Shown: positions 38,951 to 48,103, counted from the first letter of the stretch. The stretch is DNA of 64,000 nucleotides from Streptomyces aureus (GCF_000725495.1 NZ_JNZD01000018.1:62001-126000); one strand, 5' to 3'. The notes: generated by a model from the letters alone, not told the origin. Program-made: numbers and translations.

Positions 38951-39435
38951 GTGGCGGTCCTCCTCGCTTGCGGGCATGCCGGTCGGAGGACGTGTCACGC
39001 CCTCCAGCAGGTGGAACGCCACGGAGGCCCGCCCCATTTCCCCTTTGCCGAATCATTACCCCTTATCGCTCAACCGTTCGAGGTTCGGGTGCGTCTGCTT
39101 CTCCGTTCGCCCAGGTCACCGCCGGAGGCTTTCGGGGTCCGCCGCCCGGGGCGGGGGCCTGGTGCGGGGACCCGGGGCAAGGACAGGGGCGGGGGCAGGG
39201 GATCCGCCGAGGGGGCCGAGGTGGGCCGCCGCGGTGCGCGGCCGGTGGCGAGGCGCGGGGCCGAGGTCGAGGTGCGCCGCCGGGGCCGAGGTGCGGATCC
39301 GAGGTCGGCCGAGGTGCGGATCCGAGGTCGGCCGAGTGCGGCCGGCGGGTCGGTTTTCCACAGGGGCGGTCGCGTCGCGCCGAGGGTTGTCCACAGGGTC
39401 ACCGGGCCTCGCCGGGGCCGCCTACTCTCGTACGC
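38951..39435. other. mshA-methyltransferase divergent region
   Basis: 485 bases. It holds upstream sequence of mshA and, at 39150-39345, GC-rich repeats including the 23-bp tandem. No gene is supported. Confidence 0.55.
39285..39341. repeat. 23-bp tandem repeat
   Basis: GCCGAGGTGCGGATCCGAGG plus TCG occurs at 39285-39307 and 39308-39330 exactly, with a partial third copy after. Degenerate relatives extend back to about 39215. Confidence 0.9.
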
Positions 39436-40284
39436 ATGACGACCCGTCCCGCATCCCTCCCCCACTCTCGGCCCCGCTCGAGCGCGAGCACCGCCGTGGT
39501 GGGCACGGTGACGCGCGGGACGACGAACCCCAACCGCCTGCGCCGCATGGACCGCTGGATCGCGGCGGTGCACGGCGCCGAACTCCGCAGGGCGGCGGAT
39601 CCGGTGGCCGTCGACCTCGGGTACGGCGCCGCGCCCTGGACCGCGGTCGAGCTGCTGACCCGTCTGCGCACCGCCGCGCCCCGCACCCGGGTCGTCGGCA
39701 TCGAGATCGAACCGGCCCGCGTCGCCGCCGCCCGTCCGTACGAACGCGAGGGCCTCGCGTTCCGGCACGGCGGCTTCGAGGTCCCGGTACCGGGCCGGCC
39801 GCAGCTGATCCGGGCGGCGAACGTCCTGCGCCAGTACGACGAGGAGCAGGTCGCCGAGGTCTGGCGGCGGCTCTGCGCGAGGCTCGCGCCGGCCGGTCCC
39901 GGCACCCGGGGCGGACTGCTGGTCGAGGGCACCTGCGACGAGATCGGCCGTCGGCACGTATGGGTCGCGCTCGGCCCGGAAGGACCGCGCACGGTCACCT
40001 TCGCCACCCGGCTCGGGTCGCTGGACCGTCCGTCCGACCTCGCCGAGCGGCTGCCGAAGGCGCTCATCCACCGCAATGTGCCGGGCGAGCCCGTGCACTC
40101 CTTCCTGCGCGACTTCGACCGCGCCTGGGCTGCGGCCGCGCCGTACGCCTCGTACGGCGCGCGGCAGCGCTGGATACGGACGGTCCGCGACCTGACGGCC
40201 GACTGGCCGGTCGTGGACCGGAGCACCCGCTGGCGCCAGGGCGAAGTGACGCTTCGCTGGGAGGCGTTGGCGCCCAGGGTCTGA
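39436..40284 (+). CDS. Class I SAM-dependent methyltransferase
   Basis: 282 residues. The motif I region is AVDLGYGAAPWTAVEL, motif II VVGIEIEPARVAAA, followed by RAANVLRQYDEEQVAEVWRRL and LLVEGTCDEIGRRHVWV. The target is not predictable. The start at 39436 gives a basic N-terminal tail (about 35 residues) before the fold. It is divergent from mshA, and from memory this neighbour is conserved in streptomycetes. No RBS stands out. Confidence 0.8.
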   Translation: MTTRPASLPHSRPRSSASTAVVGTVTRGTTNPNRLRRMDRWIAAVHGAELRRAADPVAVDLGYGAAPWTAVELLTRLRTAAPRTRVVGIEIEPARVAAARPYEREGLAFRHGGFEVPVPGRPQLIRAANVLRQYDEEQVAEVWRRLCARLAPAGPGTRGGLLVEGTCDEIGRRHVWVALGPEGPRTVTFATRLGSLDRPSDLAERLPKALIHRNVPGEPVHSFLRDFDRAWAAAAPYASYGARQRWIRTVRDLTADWPVVDRSTRWRQGEVTLRWEALAPRV

Positions 40285-40566
40285 CACTGCGCGCGCGTGC
40301 CGAGGGATGCCCGCGTGCCGCGGGCCCGGCGGGGACGCGGTGGCGTCCGGGAGACGGCCGGCGTGTGACCTGCGGGGAACGATCTCGGTGAGTCGCACGT
40401 CACACAGGCCGGGGGGTGAGATCGTCATGCCGACGGGGGCCCCGGGGAAGGGAGTTCCCGCCCTCCTCGCGCGCGAGGGGAAGGGAGTTCTTGCCCGGCT
40501 CTGTCGCATTGCGCGCCGACATGGCACGATCCCTCAGGCATCCACAAGTTACTGACGGTAAATCAG

Positions 40567-41670
40567 ATGGGGGCGGGGATGGGATCCGGCAAGTGGAGTC
40601 TGACCACGGCGGCCATGGCGCTGGCCTGCGCATGCGCCTGCGTGGTGCTGGCGTCGCCAGGGACGGCCTACGCCACACCGGAACCGAAGCCTGCGCCGAC
40701 CAGGACGCCCTCGGCGACCCCGACACCCGTCAGCAACAAGGACCTTGAAGCGGTCCGCAAGAAGCTCGACAAGCTCTACCACGACGCGGCGGTCGCCACG
40801 GACGCGTACAACGCGGCCGAGGAGAAGACCCGGAAGCAGTCCGCCGAGATCGTCGGGCTGGCCCAGCAGATCGTCAAGGGCCAGGCGAAGCTGGACGCGT
40901 TGAAGGACCGCGCCGGTGCCGCGGCCCGCGCGCAGTACCGGGGCGGCGGGCTGCCGCCCGAGGCGCGGCTGTGGCTGAGCGACGACCCCCAGCAGTTCCT
41001 GGACGGCGCGGGCCGGGTGCGGATGGGCGAGCACGCCACCAAGGGGCTGCTCGACGAGATGGCGCGCACCCAGCAGGACTTGCGCCAGTACGCGAAGGAC
41101 GCCTCCACGCAGTGGCGGAAGCTGGAGGCCGACCGCGAGGTCAGGGCCGAGGCCAAGAAGAAGATCAAGCAGCGGATCTCCGACGCCGAGAAGCTGGAGT
41201 CCCGGCTGGAGAAGAAGGAGAAGGAGCGGCTCGCCAAGCTGGAGGAGGAGGCCGCCCACCAGGCGCAGACCGTCTGGCTGAGCTCCGGCGTCCTCTCCGA
41301 CATCAAGAGCGACGCGTCCGAGCAGGGCAAGAAGGCCGTGAAATACGCGACCGATCAGATCGGCAAGCCATACGAGTGGGGCGCCGAGGGCCCGAAGACG
41401 TACGACTGCTCGGGGCTCACCTCCCAGGCCTGGGCCGCGGCCGGCCACCCCATCCCCCGCACCTCGCAGGAGCAGTGGAAGCAGCTCAAGCACGTCGACA
41501 TCAAGGACATGCGCCCCGGCGACCTCATCATCTACTTCGACGACGCCAGCCATGTCGGGATGTACATCGGGGACGGCGCGATCGTCCACGCCCCGCGCCC
41601 CGGACGCACGGTGACGATCACGGGGGCGGGTTCCATGCAGATCCTGGGGGTTGTCCGGCCGGACGCGTAG
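40567..41670 (+). CDS. Secreted NlpC/P60 peptidoglycan endopeptidase
   Basis: 367 residues from ATG at 40567; ATG 40579 is an equal candidate with GGGGGCGGGG before it. The signal peptide is Ala/Cys-rich and ends near AYA. A long coiled coil at about 55-235 is typical of RipA/CwlO-type hydrolases. The C-terminal NlpC/P60 domain has the catalytic Cys in KTYDCSGLTSQAW, His in DDASHVGMYIG and a third polar residue in VHAPRPG. It cuts peptide stems during growth or sporulation. The coiled coil probably autoinhibits it. Confidence 0.9.
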   Translation: MGAGMGSGKWSLTTAAMALACACACVVLASPGTAYATPEPKPAPTRTPSATPTPVSNKDLEAVRKKLDKLYHDAAVATDAYNAAEEKTRKQSAEIVGLAQQIVKGQAKLDALKDRAGAAARAQYRGGGLPPEARLWLSDDPQQFLDGAGRVRMGEHATKGLLDEMARTQQDLRQYAKDASTQWRKLEADREVRAEAKKKIKQRISDAEKLESRLEKKEKERLAKLEEEAAHQAQTVWLSSGVLSDIKSDASEQGKKAVKYATDQIGKPYEWGAEGPKTYDCSGLTSQAWAAAGHPIPRTSQEQWKQLKHVDIKDMRPGDLIIYFDDASHVGMYIGDGAIVHAPRPGRTVTITGAGSMQILGVVRPDA

Positions 41671-42166
41671 TCCCGGTCGGGTGGTTCCGGTGCGTGGTCT
41701 TGGACGCGTGGCCGGGTGCGGTGCGTGGCCGGGTGCGGTGCCTGGCCGAGCGGGTGGCCGGGCTCCCGGACGCGTGGCCGGGTGCGTGGCCGGGCGGGTG
41801 GTCCGCGTGTGGCTGGGTGAGTCGCCCGGCAGGCGGCTGGGCCTGTGATCCGGCGCGCGTCGGGGCGCGCGGCCGGGCCGGTGGTCCGACTTGTGCGGCA
41901 GCGCAGGGGCGGCGCGTGACGCACCGCACGTGACCTGCGGCACGGCGGCTTCCGCTCCTCGTCCCCGGGGACGTGACCTTCGTCATCCCGGCAGGAGCCG
42001 CGTCCTGTCCAAGTGCGGTACGGGATGCGGCATATGACGGTGGCCCTTTGCCCGGCGCCGCGCCGTACGCCATTCCGCTGCGGCACCGGCGGGCGCTATG
42101 GTCCCCGTCGGTGGGTCGAGGTCCTTCGCCCACCACGCCCTCGGGGGGAGGGAAGGAACCCAGACG
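41671..42166. other. Intergenic region with degenerate GTGGCCGGGTGCG repeats
   Basis: 41704-41860 is built of loosely repeated GTGGCCGGGTGCG and GCGTGGCCGGG units. The rest is the upstream region of the PP2C gene. Minus-strand frames are low-complexity Arg/Pro/Thr and rejected. Confidence 0.55.
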
Positions 42167-43504
42167 ATGCCCGTACCCGTACCGCGGCAGAGAGCGATCC
42201 CGGCCGTGGAGAGTGGTCAGGCTCAAGCCGTGTTCTCACCCGGCGGCCCATCCGGAGACATCACCGGCGGCCCCGCCGGCACCGCAACGGAAGCCCGCGC
42301 CACGACCTCGATCACCGGCACCACCCATCTGACCCTCCTCGTCATCGAAGACGACCCGGCGGGTTCGCTCGGCGTGCCCGAGATGCTCGACGCGGCCGGC
42401 AAGCCGATCCGCGTCCGGACCGCCCGCAACCTCACCGAGGCCGAGCGGCTGCTCACCGACGACGTCCACTGCATCCTGCTCGACCTCGCGCTGCCCGCGC
42501 CGGGCCGGGCGGCGGAGGGCACCGACGAGCTGGCGACGCTCAAGCACGTCCTGCGGCTCGCCCCCGGCCACGCCGTCCTCGCGCTCACCGCGTCCGGCGA
42601 CGCCGAGCGCGGCACGGAGGCGGTGCGCGTCGGCGCCCAGGACTATCTCTTCCGCGACGAGCTGGACAGCCGGCTGCTGAGCCGCGCGATCCGGTACGCG
42701 GTCGAGCGGAAACGTTCCGACAAGGCCGAACGCCGGCTCACCGAGTCCAAGCTCCGCGCTCAGGAGAACGCCCGCCTCGAGCGCGGGCTGCTGCCGACCC
42801 CGCTCCTGGAGGGCTCCTCGCTGCGCTTCGCCGCGCGCTACCGCCCGGGCCGCTCGCGCGCGCTGCTCGGCGGCGACTTCTACGACACCGTGCGCACGGC
42901 CGACGGCACGGTGCACGCGATGATCGGTGACGTCTGCGGGCACGGTCCTGACGAGGCGGCGCTCGGTGTGGAGCTGCGCATCGCCTGGCGCGCGCTGACG
43001 TTCGCGGGGCTGTGCGGGGACGAACTGCTCTCCACCCTCCAGCAGGTGCTGGAGCACGAGCGCGAGAACGACGAGATCTTCGCGACGCTGTGCACCGTGG
43101 ACATCGCGCCGGACGGCCGCCGTGCGGGGCTCTGTCTCGCCGGGCACCCGGCGCCGCTGATCGCCCGGCCGGGCCGGCGCGCCGAGCTGCTGCCGTACGA
43201 GAACAACGGGCCCGCGCTCGGTCTGCTCCCGAACGCGCGCTGGCCGCGCATGCAGGTGGAACTCGGTGCCGCGTGGAGTCTGATGCTCTACACCGACGGT
43301 CTGATCGAGGGGCACACCGGCGTGGGCAAGGAGCGGCTGGGGCTGGACGGCATGGTGGACATGGTCCGGCGCCAGCTCGCGCAGGGGCTGCAGGGGGAGG
43401 ATCTGCTGCGGGCTGCGGTGAACGAGGCGCGCGAGCTCAATGGTGGGGAGCTGGCGGACGACGTGGCGGTGCTGCTGCTGGACCGGCTCCCTGGCCGTCG
43501 CTGA
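42167..43504 (+). CDS. Response-regulator receiver fused to PP2C-type (SpoIIE-like) phosphatase
   Basis: 445 residues. The ATG at 42167 follows GGGAGGGAAGGA. A receiver spans about 55-175: acidic pocket VIEDD, phospho-Asp in CILLDLALP, Thr in LALTASGDAE. A short coiled coil (ERKRSDKAERRLTES) follows. The phosphatase domain has LLGGDFYDTVR and MIGDVCGHGPDEAAL metal-binding Asp residues and a final ELADDVAVLLLDRL. It likely dephosphorylates an anti-sigma-factor antagonist in response to a kinase. No cognate kinase is adjacent. Confidence 0.9.
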   Translation: MPVPVPRQRAIPAVESGQAQAVFSPGGPSGDITGGPAGTATEARATTSITGTTHLTLLVIEDDPAGSLGVPEMLDAAGKPIRVRTARNLTEAERLLTDDVHCILLDLALPAPGRAAEGTDELATLKHVLRLAPGHAVLALTASGDAERGTEAVRVGAQDYLFRDELDSRLLSRAIRYAVERKRSDKAERRLTESKLRAQENARLERGLLPTPLLEGSSLRFAARYRPGRSRALLGGDFYDTVRTADGTVHAMIGDVCGHGPDEAALGVELRIAWRALTFAGLCGDELLSTLQQVLEHERENDEIFATLCTVDIAPDGRRAGLCLAGHPAPLIARPGRRAELLPYENNGPALGLLPNARWPRMQVELGAAWSLMLYTDGLIEGHTGVGKERLGLDGMVDMVRRQLAQGLQGEDLLRAAVNEARELNGGELADDVAVLLLDRLPGRR

Positions 43505-43822
43505 CGTCGGGCTCGGCGGTTCGGGTCCGGTGCGGGTCCGGGCCGGTTGCGTCGCGGGTCCGGGCCGGTGGGTGGGTCGGGGCCGCGCCGGTACATCCGC
43601 CCGTGTCCGAATGGATCCCAGGGGCGTTGTGAGGCGCGGGTTGCTTCCGATCCGTCCGGATACGGGCATCTGATGTACCGGCACGTCCCCTCGCGCCGGA
43701 TCCCGGCTGCGGGTGCGCGGTGGCTGACGCCCGTCGTGACGGGGTCGTGGGCTTCGCGTGGGCGCCCGGCTGCGGGTGAGTGGTGGTGAGCGTGCTCAGT
43801 CCGTCCCGGGCCCGGAAAGGGT
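43505..43822. other. Intergenic between convergent genes
   Basis: It begins with a GGGTCCGGGCCGG-type repeat patch (43520-43590). No gene or clear terminator hairpin is seen. Confidence 0.5.
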
Positions 43823-44170
43823 TTACCTGCCGCCGTTGTACGGGCCGTACGGGCCGTCGCTGCTGCTGCCGCCTCGGCGGCCTCGGCCGCCGCCGGAGAC
43901 CTGGCGCAGGGCGGGGCGGACGTCGACGAAGAAGACGATCGTGGCGACCAGGCCCGCGAGCTGCAGGAAGAGGTACGGCGCCAGCAGGTTCACCGCGACG
44001 GTGACGCCGAGGATGATCAGCCAGAACATCTTGTTCTGCTTGTCGGCGGCGCGGTAGGCGTCCTCGCGGGCGATGGCGGCCAGGACGAAGGCCACCACGG
44101 CGAGTACGAGGATGGCTGTGAAGATCAGCCACATCAGACCGCCGAATGCCGTCATCAGCACAATGCCCAC
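43823..44170 (-). CDS. DUF2516-family membrane protein
   Basis: 115 residues. There are three hydrophobic stretches (GGLMWLIFTAILVLAVVAFVLAA; FWLIILGVTVAVNLLAPYLFL; LAGLVATIVFFV). The DUF2516 pattern YRAADKQNKMFWLIILG is present, with a Gly/Arg-rich tail. It is third in a same-strand set: XRE regulator, HbhA-like protein, DUF2516. From memory the same order is found at Rv0474-Rv0475-Rv0476 in M. tuberculosis. A hairpin at 44212-44244 separates it from the HbhA-like gene. Function unknown. Confidence 0.85.
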   Translation of the reverse strand: MGIVLMTAFGGLMWLIFTAILVLAVVAFVLAAIAREDAYRAADKQNKMFWLIILGVTVAVNLLAPYLFLQLAGLVATIVFFVDVRPALRQVSGGGRGRRGGSSSDGPYGPYNGGR

Positions 44171-44211
44171 CGCCCCGATCGAGTCGTCTGTACGGCCACC
44201 GTACCCGGAGA

Positions 44212-44244
44212 ACGGGCCGGGAACTCAGAGAGTGCCCGGCCCGT
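44212..44244 (-). terminator. Terminator after HbhA-like gene
   Basis: ACGGGCCGGG pairs with CCCGGCCCGT over a 13-base loop. Confidence 0.75.
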
Positions 44245-44277
44245 CCGCGCACGGCGGAATCATGTCTCCGCGCTCGG

Positions 44278-44865
44278 CTACTTCGCGGGCGGAGTCGTCT
44301 TCTTGGCGACCGGCTTGCGAACCGGGGCCTTCTTCACCGGGCTCTTCTTGGCGGGGGCGTCCTCGGCGGCGGCCGCCGGCTTCGCCTCTTCCTTGACCTC
44401 GACCGGCTCGGCCTTCGGCTCGACGGCGATGGCGAAGTCCTCGATCTCCTCGGCGGCCTCGCCGCGCCAGGTCCGCACGGTCTGCTCGCCGTGCTCGGCG
44501 ACCTTCTCGTACGTCTCGCGGGCCTTCACGGCGTACTCGGCGGCGACGCCGACACCGCGCAGGGCGAAGTCCTGGGCGGACTCGCCGAGCTTCTTCAGGT
44601 CGGTGTCGAGGGTGCTGAGGATCTCCGTCACCTTGGCCTGCAGGCTCTCCTGCGCCACCTTGGCGCGGGCGGTGGCCTTCTCCTGGACGGCGTTGGGGTC
44701 GATGTTCTTCACGTTGTCGATCCGGCCCGGGGCCTCGGCGCGGATCTGCTCCACGATGCCGGGGACCTTCTTCGCCTGCTGAACGGCCAGGTCGGCGGTG
44801 CCGGCGAGGAAGTAGAGCGGGGTCGGGTCCGTGGCGGCCTTGCGGATGTCGTCGGTGATGGCCAT
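44278..44865 (-). CDS. HbhA-like coiled-coil protein with Lys-rich tail
   Basis: 195 residues. The N-terminus contains DPTPLYFLAGTADLAVQQ, a conserved short hydrophobic patch. A long helical region follows (VQEKATARAKVAQESLQAKVTEI and on), then an acidic stretch and a C-terminal Lys/Pro/Ala repeat (AKKSPVKKAPVRKPVAKK). This layout matches mycobacterial heparin-binding haemagglutinin. In a soil streptomycete it more likely has a structural, lipid- or nucleoid-related role than adhesion. It lies between the XRE regulator and DUF2516. Confidence 0.8.
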   Translation of the reverse strand: MAITDDIRKAATDPTPLYFLAGTADLAVQQAKKVPGIVEQIRAEAPGRIDNVKNIDPNAVQEKATARAKVAQESLQAKVTEILSTLDTDLKKLGESAQDFALRGVGVAAEYAVKARETYEKVAEHGEQTVRTWRGEAAEEIEDFAIAVEPKAEPVEVKEEAKPAAAAEDAPAKKSPVKKAPVRKPVAKKTTPPAK

Positions 44866-44922
44866 GGCGATGGTCCTCCCGTGATCGCTTTCAGCTGAGG
44901 GTTTGATTGGTCCGCAACGCGG

Positions 44923-45420
44923 TCAACTCGCGGTCTGCTGCGGACCGGCATCGCTGCCGTCGGCCGTGCGGGGGCCTCGGACGGCGGTGTCCGGTGAAGG
45001 CTGGGTGTCCTGCGTGTCCTGAGTACCGGGTGCGCCGGTGCCGTGACCGGTCTCGTCCGCCGGCGCGACCTCGAATCCGTTCTCCTTGCGGAAGGACTCG
45101 TAGATCTGGAGCAGCACCTGCTTCTGCCGCTCGTTCAGCGTGGGATCGGCGAGGATGACTGCACGCGTCTCCACCTCGTCCCGGTCCCGCTCGGCGTCGA
45201 GGATGCCGGCCCGCACGTACAGCGTCTCGGCGGAGATCCGCAGCGCCTTGGCGACCTGCTGGAGCACCTCCGCGCTCGGCTTGCGCAGCCCGCGCTCGAT
45301 CTGGCTCAGATACGGATTGGACACCCCGGCGGCGTCGGCGAGCTGCCGCAGCGACAGCTGCGCGCTGCGCCGCTGTTCCCGCAGGTACTCACCGAGATTG
45401 CCGACGTTGAGCGATGCCAT
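44923..45420 (-). CDS. XRE-family regulator, Rv0474-like
   Basis: 165 residues from ATG at 45420. The N-terminal HTH_3 domain reads LGEYLREQRRSAQLSLRQLA, with recognition helix SNPYLSQIERGLRKPS. A helical middle (LNERQKQVLLQIYESFRKEN) and an unstructured Thr/Asp/Gly-rich tail follow. The next genes are HbhA-like and DUF2516, as around Rv0474 of M. tuberculosis, a reported copper-responsive regulator. A perfect palindrome sits 28 bases before its start and is the likely autoregulatory operator. Confidence 0.88.
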   Translation of the reverse strand: MASLNVGNLGEYLREQRRSAQLSLRQLADAAGVSNPYLSQIERGLRKPSAEVLQQVAKALRISAETLYVRAGILDAERDRDEVETRAVILADPTLNERQKQVLLQIYESFRKENGFEVAPADETGHGTGAPGTQDTQDTQPSPDTAVRGPRTADGSDAGPQQTAS

Positions 45421-45447
45421 GCCCCCACCATGCCCCACCCTCGCTAA

Positions 45448-45473
45448 CTTTTGCAAGCACCCGCTTGCAAAAG
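45448..45473. promoter_or_regulatory. Perfect palindromic operator before the XRE regulator
   Basis: CTTTTGCAAGC and GCTTGCAAAAG are exact 11-bp arms around ACCC. The position is 28-53 bases upstream of the XRE gene, inside its promoter region, and also upstream of the divergent DIP1984 gene. The length and symmetry fit a dimeric XRE repressor. Confidence 0.7.
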
Positions 45474-45612
45474 TGTGTCACGCCTCCAGGGCACGGCCGC
45501 CCTCTCTCACTCCAGTGCCTGGTCAGGGCCCCTGCGGGTCAAAATCCAAGTGCCTGTGAGCCGTTCCTCACTCCTATACTCGTGCGAGTTCATGGACGGG
45601 GAGGTGGAGACG

Positions 45613-46083
45613 GTGAAGCTTGCCGAGGCACTGGCGGAACGTGCGGAGGCGACGCGCCGCGTAGAACAGTTGCGAGCGCGCGTCGTCAGCAGTGCGCGGT
45701 ACCAGGAGGGGGAGACACCCGCCGAGGATGCCGCCCAGTTGTTGGCTGAGGCCGGTGAGGTGCTGAGCACTCTGGAAACGTTGATCCGGCGGATCAACCG
45801 GACCAACGCCACGGTGGAGATGGGTCCCGACGGGACGCTCACCGATGCCCTCGCACGCCGGGATGTCCTGCGGTTGCGTCACTCCGTGGTCACCGCGGCG
45901 GCGGATGCGGCAGCGGGTAGCGGCGAGCGGGGATACGGCCGGCAGCTCCGGTCGGAGCTGATGATGCTTTCCGCGCTTCCGGTCGCGGAACTGCGCGGTC
46001 AGGCAGATGCCCTCGCGCGGGAGATCCGCGAGGTCGACGTGCGGATCCAGCGCACGAACTGGGAGGTGGATCTGCTGGACTGA
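45613..46083 (+). CDS. DIP1984-family protein
   Basis: 156 residues from GTG at 45613, preceded by GGGAGGTGGA. The start MKLAEALAERAEATRRVEQL fits the DIP1984 family. It is a coiled-coil helical protein with TLIRRINRTNATVEMGPDGT and REIREVDVRIQRTNWEVDLL. The family is sometimes annotated septicolysin-like, without proven function. It is divergent from the XRE regulator and could share its operator. Confidence 0.85.
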   Translation: MKLAEALAERAEATRRVEQLRARVVSSARYQEGETPAEDAAQLLAEAGEVLSTLETLIRRINRTNATVEMGPDGTLTDALARRDVLRLRHSVVTAAADAAAGSGERGYGRQLRSELMMLSALPVAELRGQADALAREIREVDVRIQRTNWEVDLLD

Positions 46084-46708
46084 GTAGCCCAGCAGACAAG
46101 GACGATGTGGAGCAGGTAGCCGCTTCGGAGGCGTGCACACACCGAGGGCCGGCGGATTTCCGGCCCACTCCTGGCGCGTGAAGAGCAACGCGGGGGTTCG
46201 ACTCCCCATCAACAGTGCAGCTCAGCATGGCGTACAGGTAAAGGTGCACATCGCACAGCACATCACCACGTGCAGATCCGAAGCGGTGAGGGCGGGTTCG
46301 GGGCTTTCCACATCGCAGCACCATGGACAGCTGAGCCGTCCCTTGCACCTTCACGCCTACCGGGCCAGTGGCCGGAGGGGAAACATCACGCTCAGCCTGG
46401 GCAGTTTGCGCATCGCCTCGTCTTCGCATCGCACGTCCCACCGCTCGCCTCGGGGCCCTGGATCGTCGGCTGCAGCGCCCTGCTCGACTTCGACGGCTTC
46501 ATGGAATGCGTCGCCGCACTCGTCATCAGTGCCGGTGAGCAGTCCATAGGCCTCCATGGCGACGTAGTCGAGACACTCCCAAGCAGTCCGGGAACGGACA
46601 GCGGCGGAACCTGTACAACTGTTCGATGTCGGCGTGGGTCTGGACTACGGAACTGCGACACCCGCAATTCGCCTTCTGTTTCCCCCACTTCATCCCAGAG
46701 GTCGCCGC
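46084..46708. other. Intergenic region with eroded coding fragments
   Basis: Minus-strand fragments hint at a decayed gene: QTHADIEQLYR in one frame near 46620 and SRTAWECLDYVAMEAYGLL with following residues to a stop at 46357 in the next. They could join by a one-base shift. A T-arm-like GGGGGTTCGACTCCCC lies near 46190, but no tRNA folds around it. Nothing firmer is supported. Confidence 0.35.
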
Positions 46709-48025
46709 ATGCCCCGCTCCGGACCCACCCTCCGCACCCTTCGCACGGCCGTCGGCGTTCTCGGCGCCGGTGCGCTGATGACGTTGGGCAGCGCGCCCTG
46801 CGCCATGGCCGACGGCTCCGGGACCGGGCTGGTGCTGAACGTCTCGCCCGTCGACGGAGTGAAGCCGGGAAGCACCTTCGATGCGCCGGCCACCTTCGGC
46901 ACCACGGGCGCCAAGGCGCTGGACAAGGTCTATGCGTGGTACTACGTCACCCGGGGGCTGGACTTCGCCGACGTGCCCTCGAACTGCGTGCGGTGGGACA
47001 TCGGCGAGTACGACGAGTTGCCGCCCAGAACCCTGCTGACCTGCGAGTTCGACCAGACCGTCGAGCCCGGTGTCGTCTACGCCCCCGACAAGCTGCCCAT
47101 CAAGGCCCTCGACAAGGCGCTGCACGACCGGCTCACCGTCGAACTCTGGGACTACGAATACCCCGGCGGCGATGAGTACGCCCACAGGCCCGTGCGCGGA
47201 ACCGCTCCTGCATCGAAGCTGGTGGAGCGGCCCGGCGCCGTTCTGTCCGGCAGCGGCTCGGAGGGCCACGCCGCGGCCCGGGTGTGGGTGAACGCGGTGA
47301 ACACGGCCGACTACCAGGTGTCCGGAACGGAACTGAAGGGCCGGGTCGGCGACACGGTCGACGTCAACGTGAAGTTCACCAACGCCGGTCCCGCGTGGGT
47401 GCTGAGCATGCCGGACCTGGTGCCGACCAGGACCGTGATCAAGATCCCGGCGGGTACGACCGTGGTCAAGGGACTCAAGTACTGCGACACCCCGGCAGCC
47501 GGTACCTACTCCTGCGGCGTCGCTCAGTTCTGGGTGAACGAGGGCCAGGTGAACACCTACTCCTTCAAGCTGAAGATCAACAAAGCGGTGGCGGGAGCCA
47601 AGGGCTCGGTGGCCCTCAACGCCGAATCCCGCCCGTACGACGTGAACAAGGCGAACGACAAGGCCGACATCCTGCTCCGCGTCGAGGGCGGCAGCGGGAC
47701 GACGGGTGGCAGCGGATCGGCGGGCGGTGGCTCGGCGGGGGGTTCCGGGGCGACCGGCGGGAGCGGCGGGAGCGGCTCCGCGGGCGGGTCGGGCTCCACC
47801 GGCGGGAGCGGGACGACCGGGGGATCCGGGACGGCCGGCGGCGGTTCGGGAACCACCGGCGGCTCCTCGGCCAACGGATCCTCGGGGAGCACCTCCGCCA
47901 CGGGTGGCGACCTCGCCGCCACCGGTTCCGGACCGGCGCTGCCGCTCGTGGGCGCCGCGGCGGCGGCCGTGGCGGCCGGTGCGGGCGCGGTCGTGCTCGT
48001 ACGTCGCCGCGCGGCCCGGCGGTAA
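46709..48025 (+). CDS. Sortase-anchored surface protein (LAXTG motif)
   Basis: 438 residues from ATG at 46709. The signal peptide ends near PCAMA. The body has two beta-rich parts: 35-200 (LVLNVSPVDGVKPGSTFDAP) and an NEAT/DUF11-like domain (VGDTVDVNVKFTNAGPAWV). A Gly/Ser/Thr linker of about 70 residues follows (GGSGTTGGSG repeats). The sorting signal is LAATG at the C-terminus, then a hydrophobic helix and RRRAARR. LAXTG is the class E sortase motif of streptomycetes. The ligand is unknown. Confidence 0.88.
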   Translation: MPRSGPTLRTLRTAVGVLGAGALMTLGSAPCAMADGSGTGLVLNVSPVDGVKPGSTFDAPATFGTTGAKALDKVYAWYYVTRGLDFADVPSNCVRWDIGEYDELPPRTLLTCEFDQTVEPGVVYAPDKLPIKALDKALHDRLTVELWDYEYPGGDEYAHRPVRGTAPASKLVERPGAVLSGSGSEGHAAARVWVNAVNTADYQVSGTELKGRVGDTVDVNVKFTNAGPAWVLSMPDLVPTRTVIKIPAGTTVVKGLKYCDTPAAGTYSCGVAQFWVNEGQVNTYSFKLKINKAVAGAKGSVALNAESRPYDVNKANDKADILLRVEGGSGTTGGSGSAGGGSAGGSGATGGSGGSGSAGGSGSTGGSGTTGGSGTAGGGSGTTGGSSANGSSGSTSATGGDLAATGSGPALPLVGAAAAAVAAGAGAVVLVRRRAARR

Positions 48026-48056
48026 CCAGTACGGCGCGCGGACCCGAGGGCGTCCC

Positions 48057-48103
48057 GTCCAGGGCGGGACACCGGCAGTCGGCCGGCCTGTCCCACCCTG
48101 GAC
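48057..48103. terminator. Terminator between surface-protein and helD genes
   Basis: GTCCAGGGCGGGACA pairs with TGTCCCACCCTGGAC with one mismatch over a 17-base loop, between convergent genes. Confidence 0.7.

Noticed and set aside
40340..40420. Possible ydaO-type c-di-AMP riboswitch before the NlpC/P60 gene
   Set aside because: CGGGGAAC and GGTGAGTC resemble fragments of the motif and the context fits, but the remaining conserved blocks were not found; a covariance-model search would decide.
37475..41860. CRISPR array
   Set aside because: The repeats are tandem or degenerate without regular unique spacers, and no cas genes are present.
46170..46230. tRNA gene or tRNA-derived attachment site
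   Set aside because: Only a T-arm-like GGGGGTTCGACTCCCC is seen; no acceptor, D or anticodon stem can be built around it.
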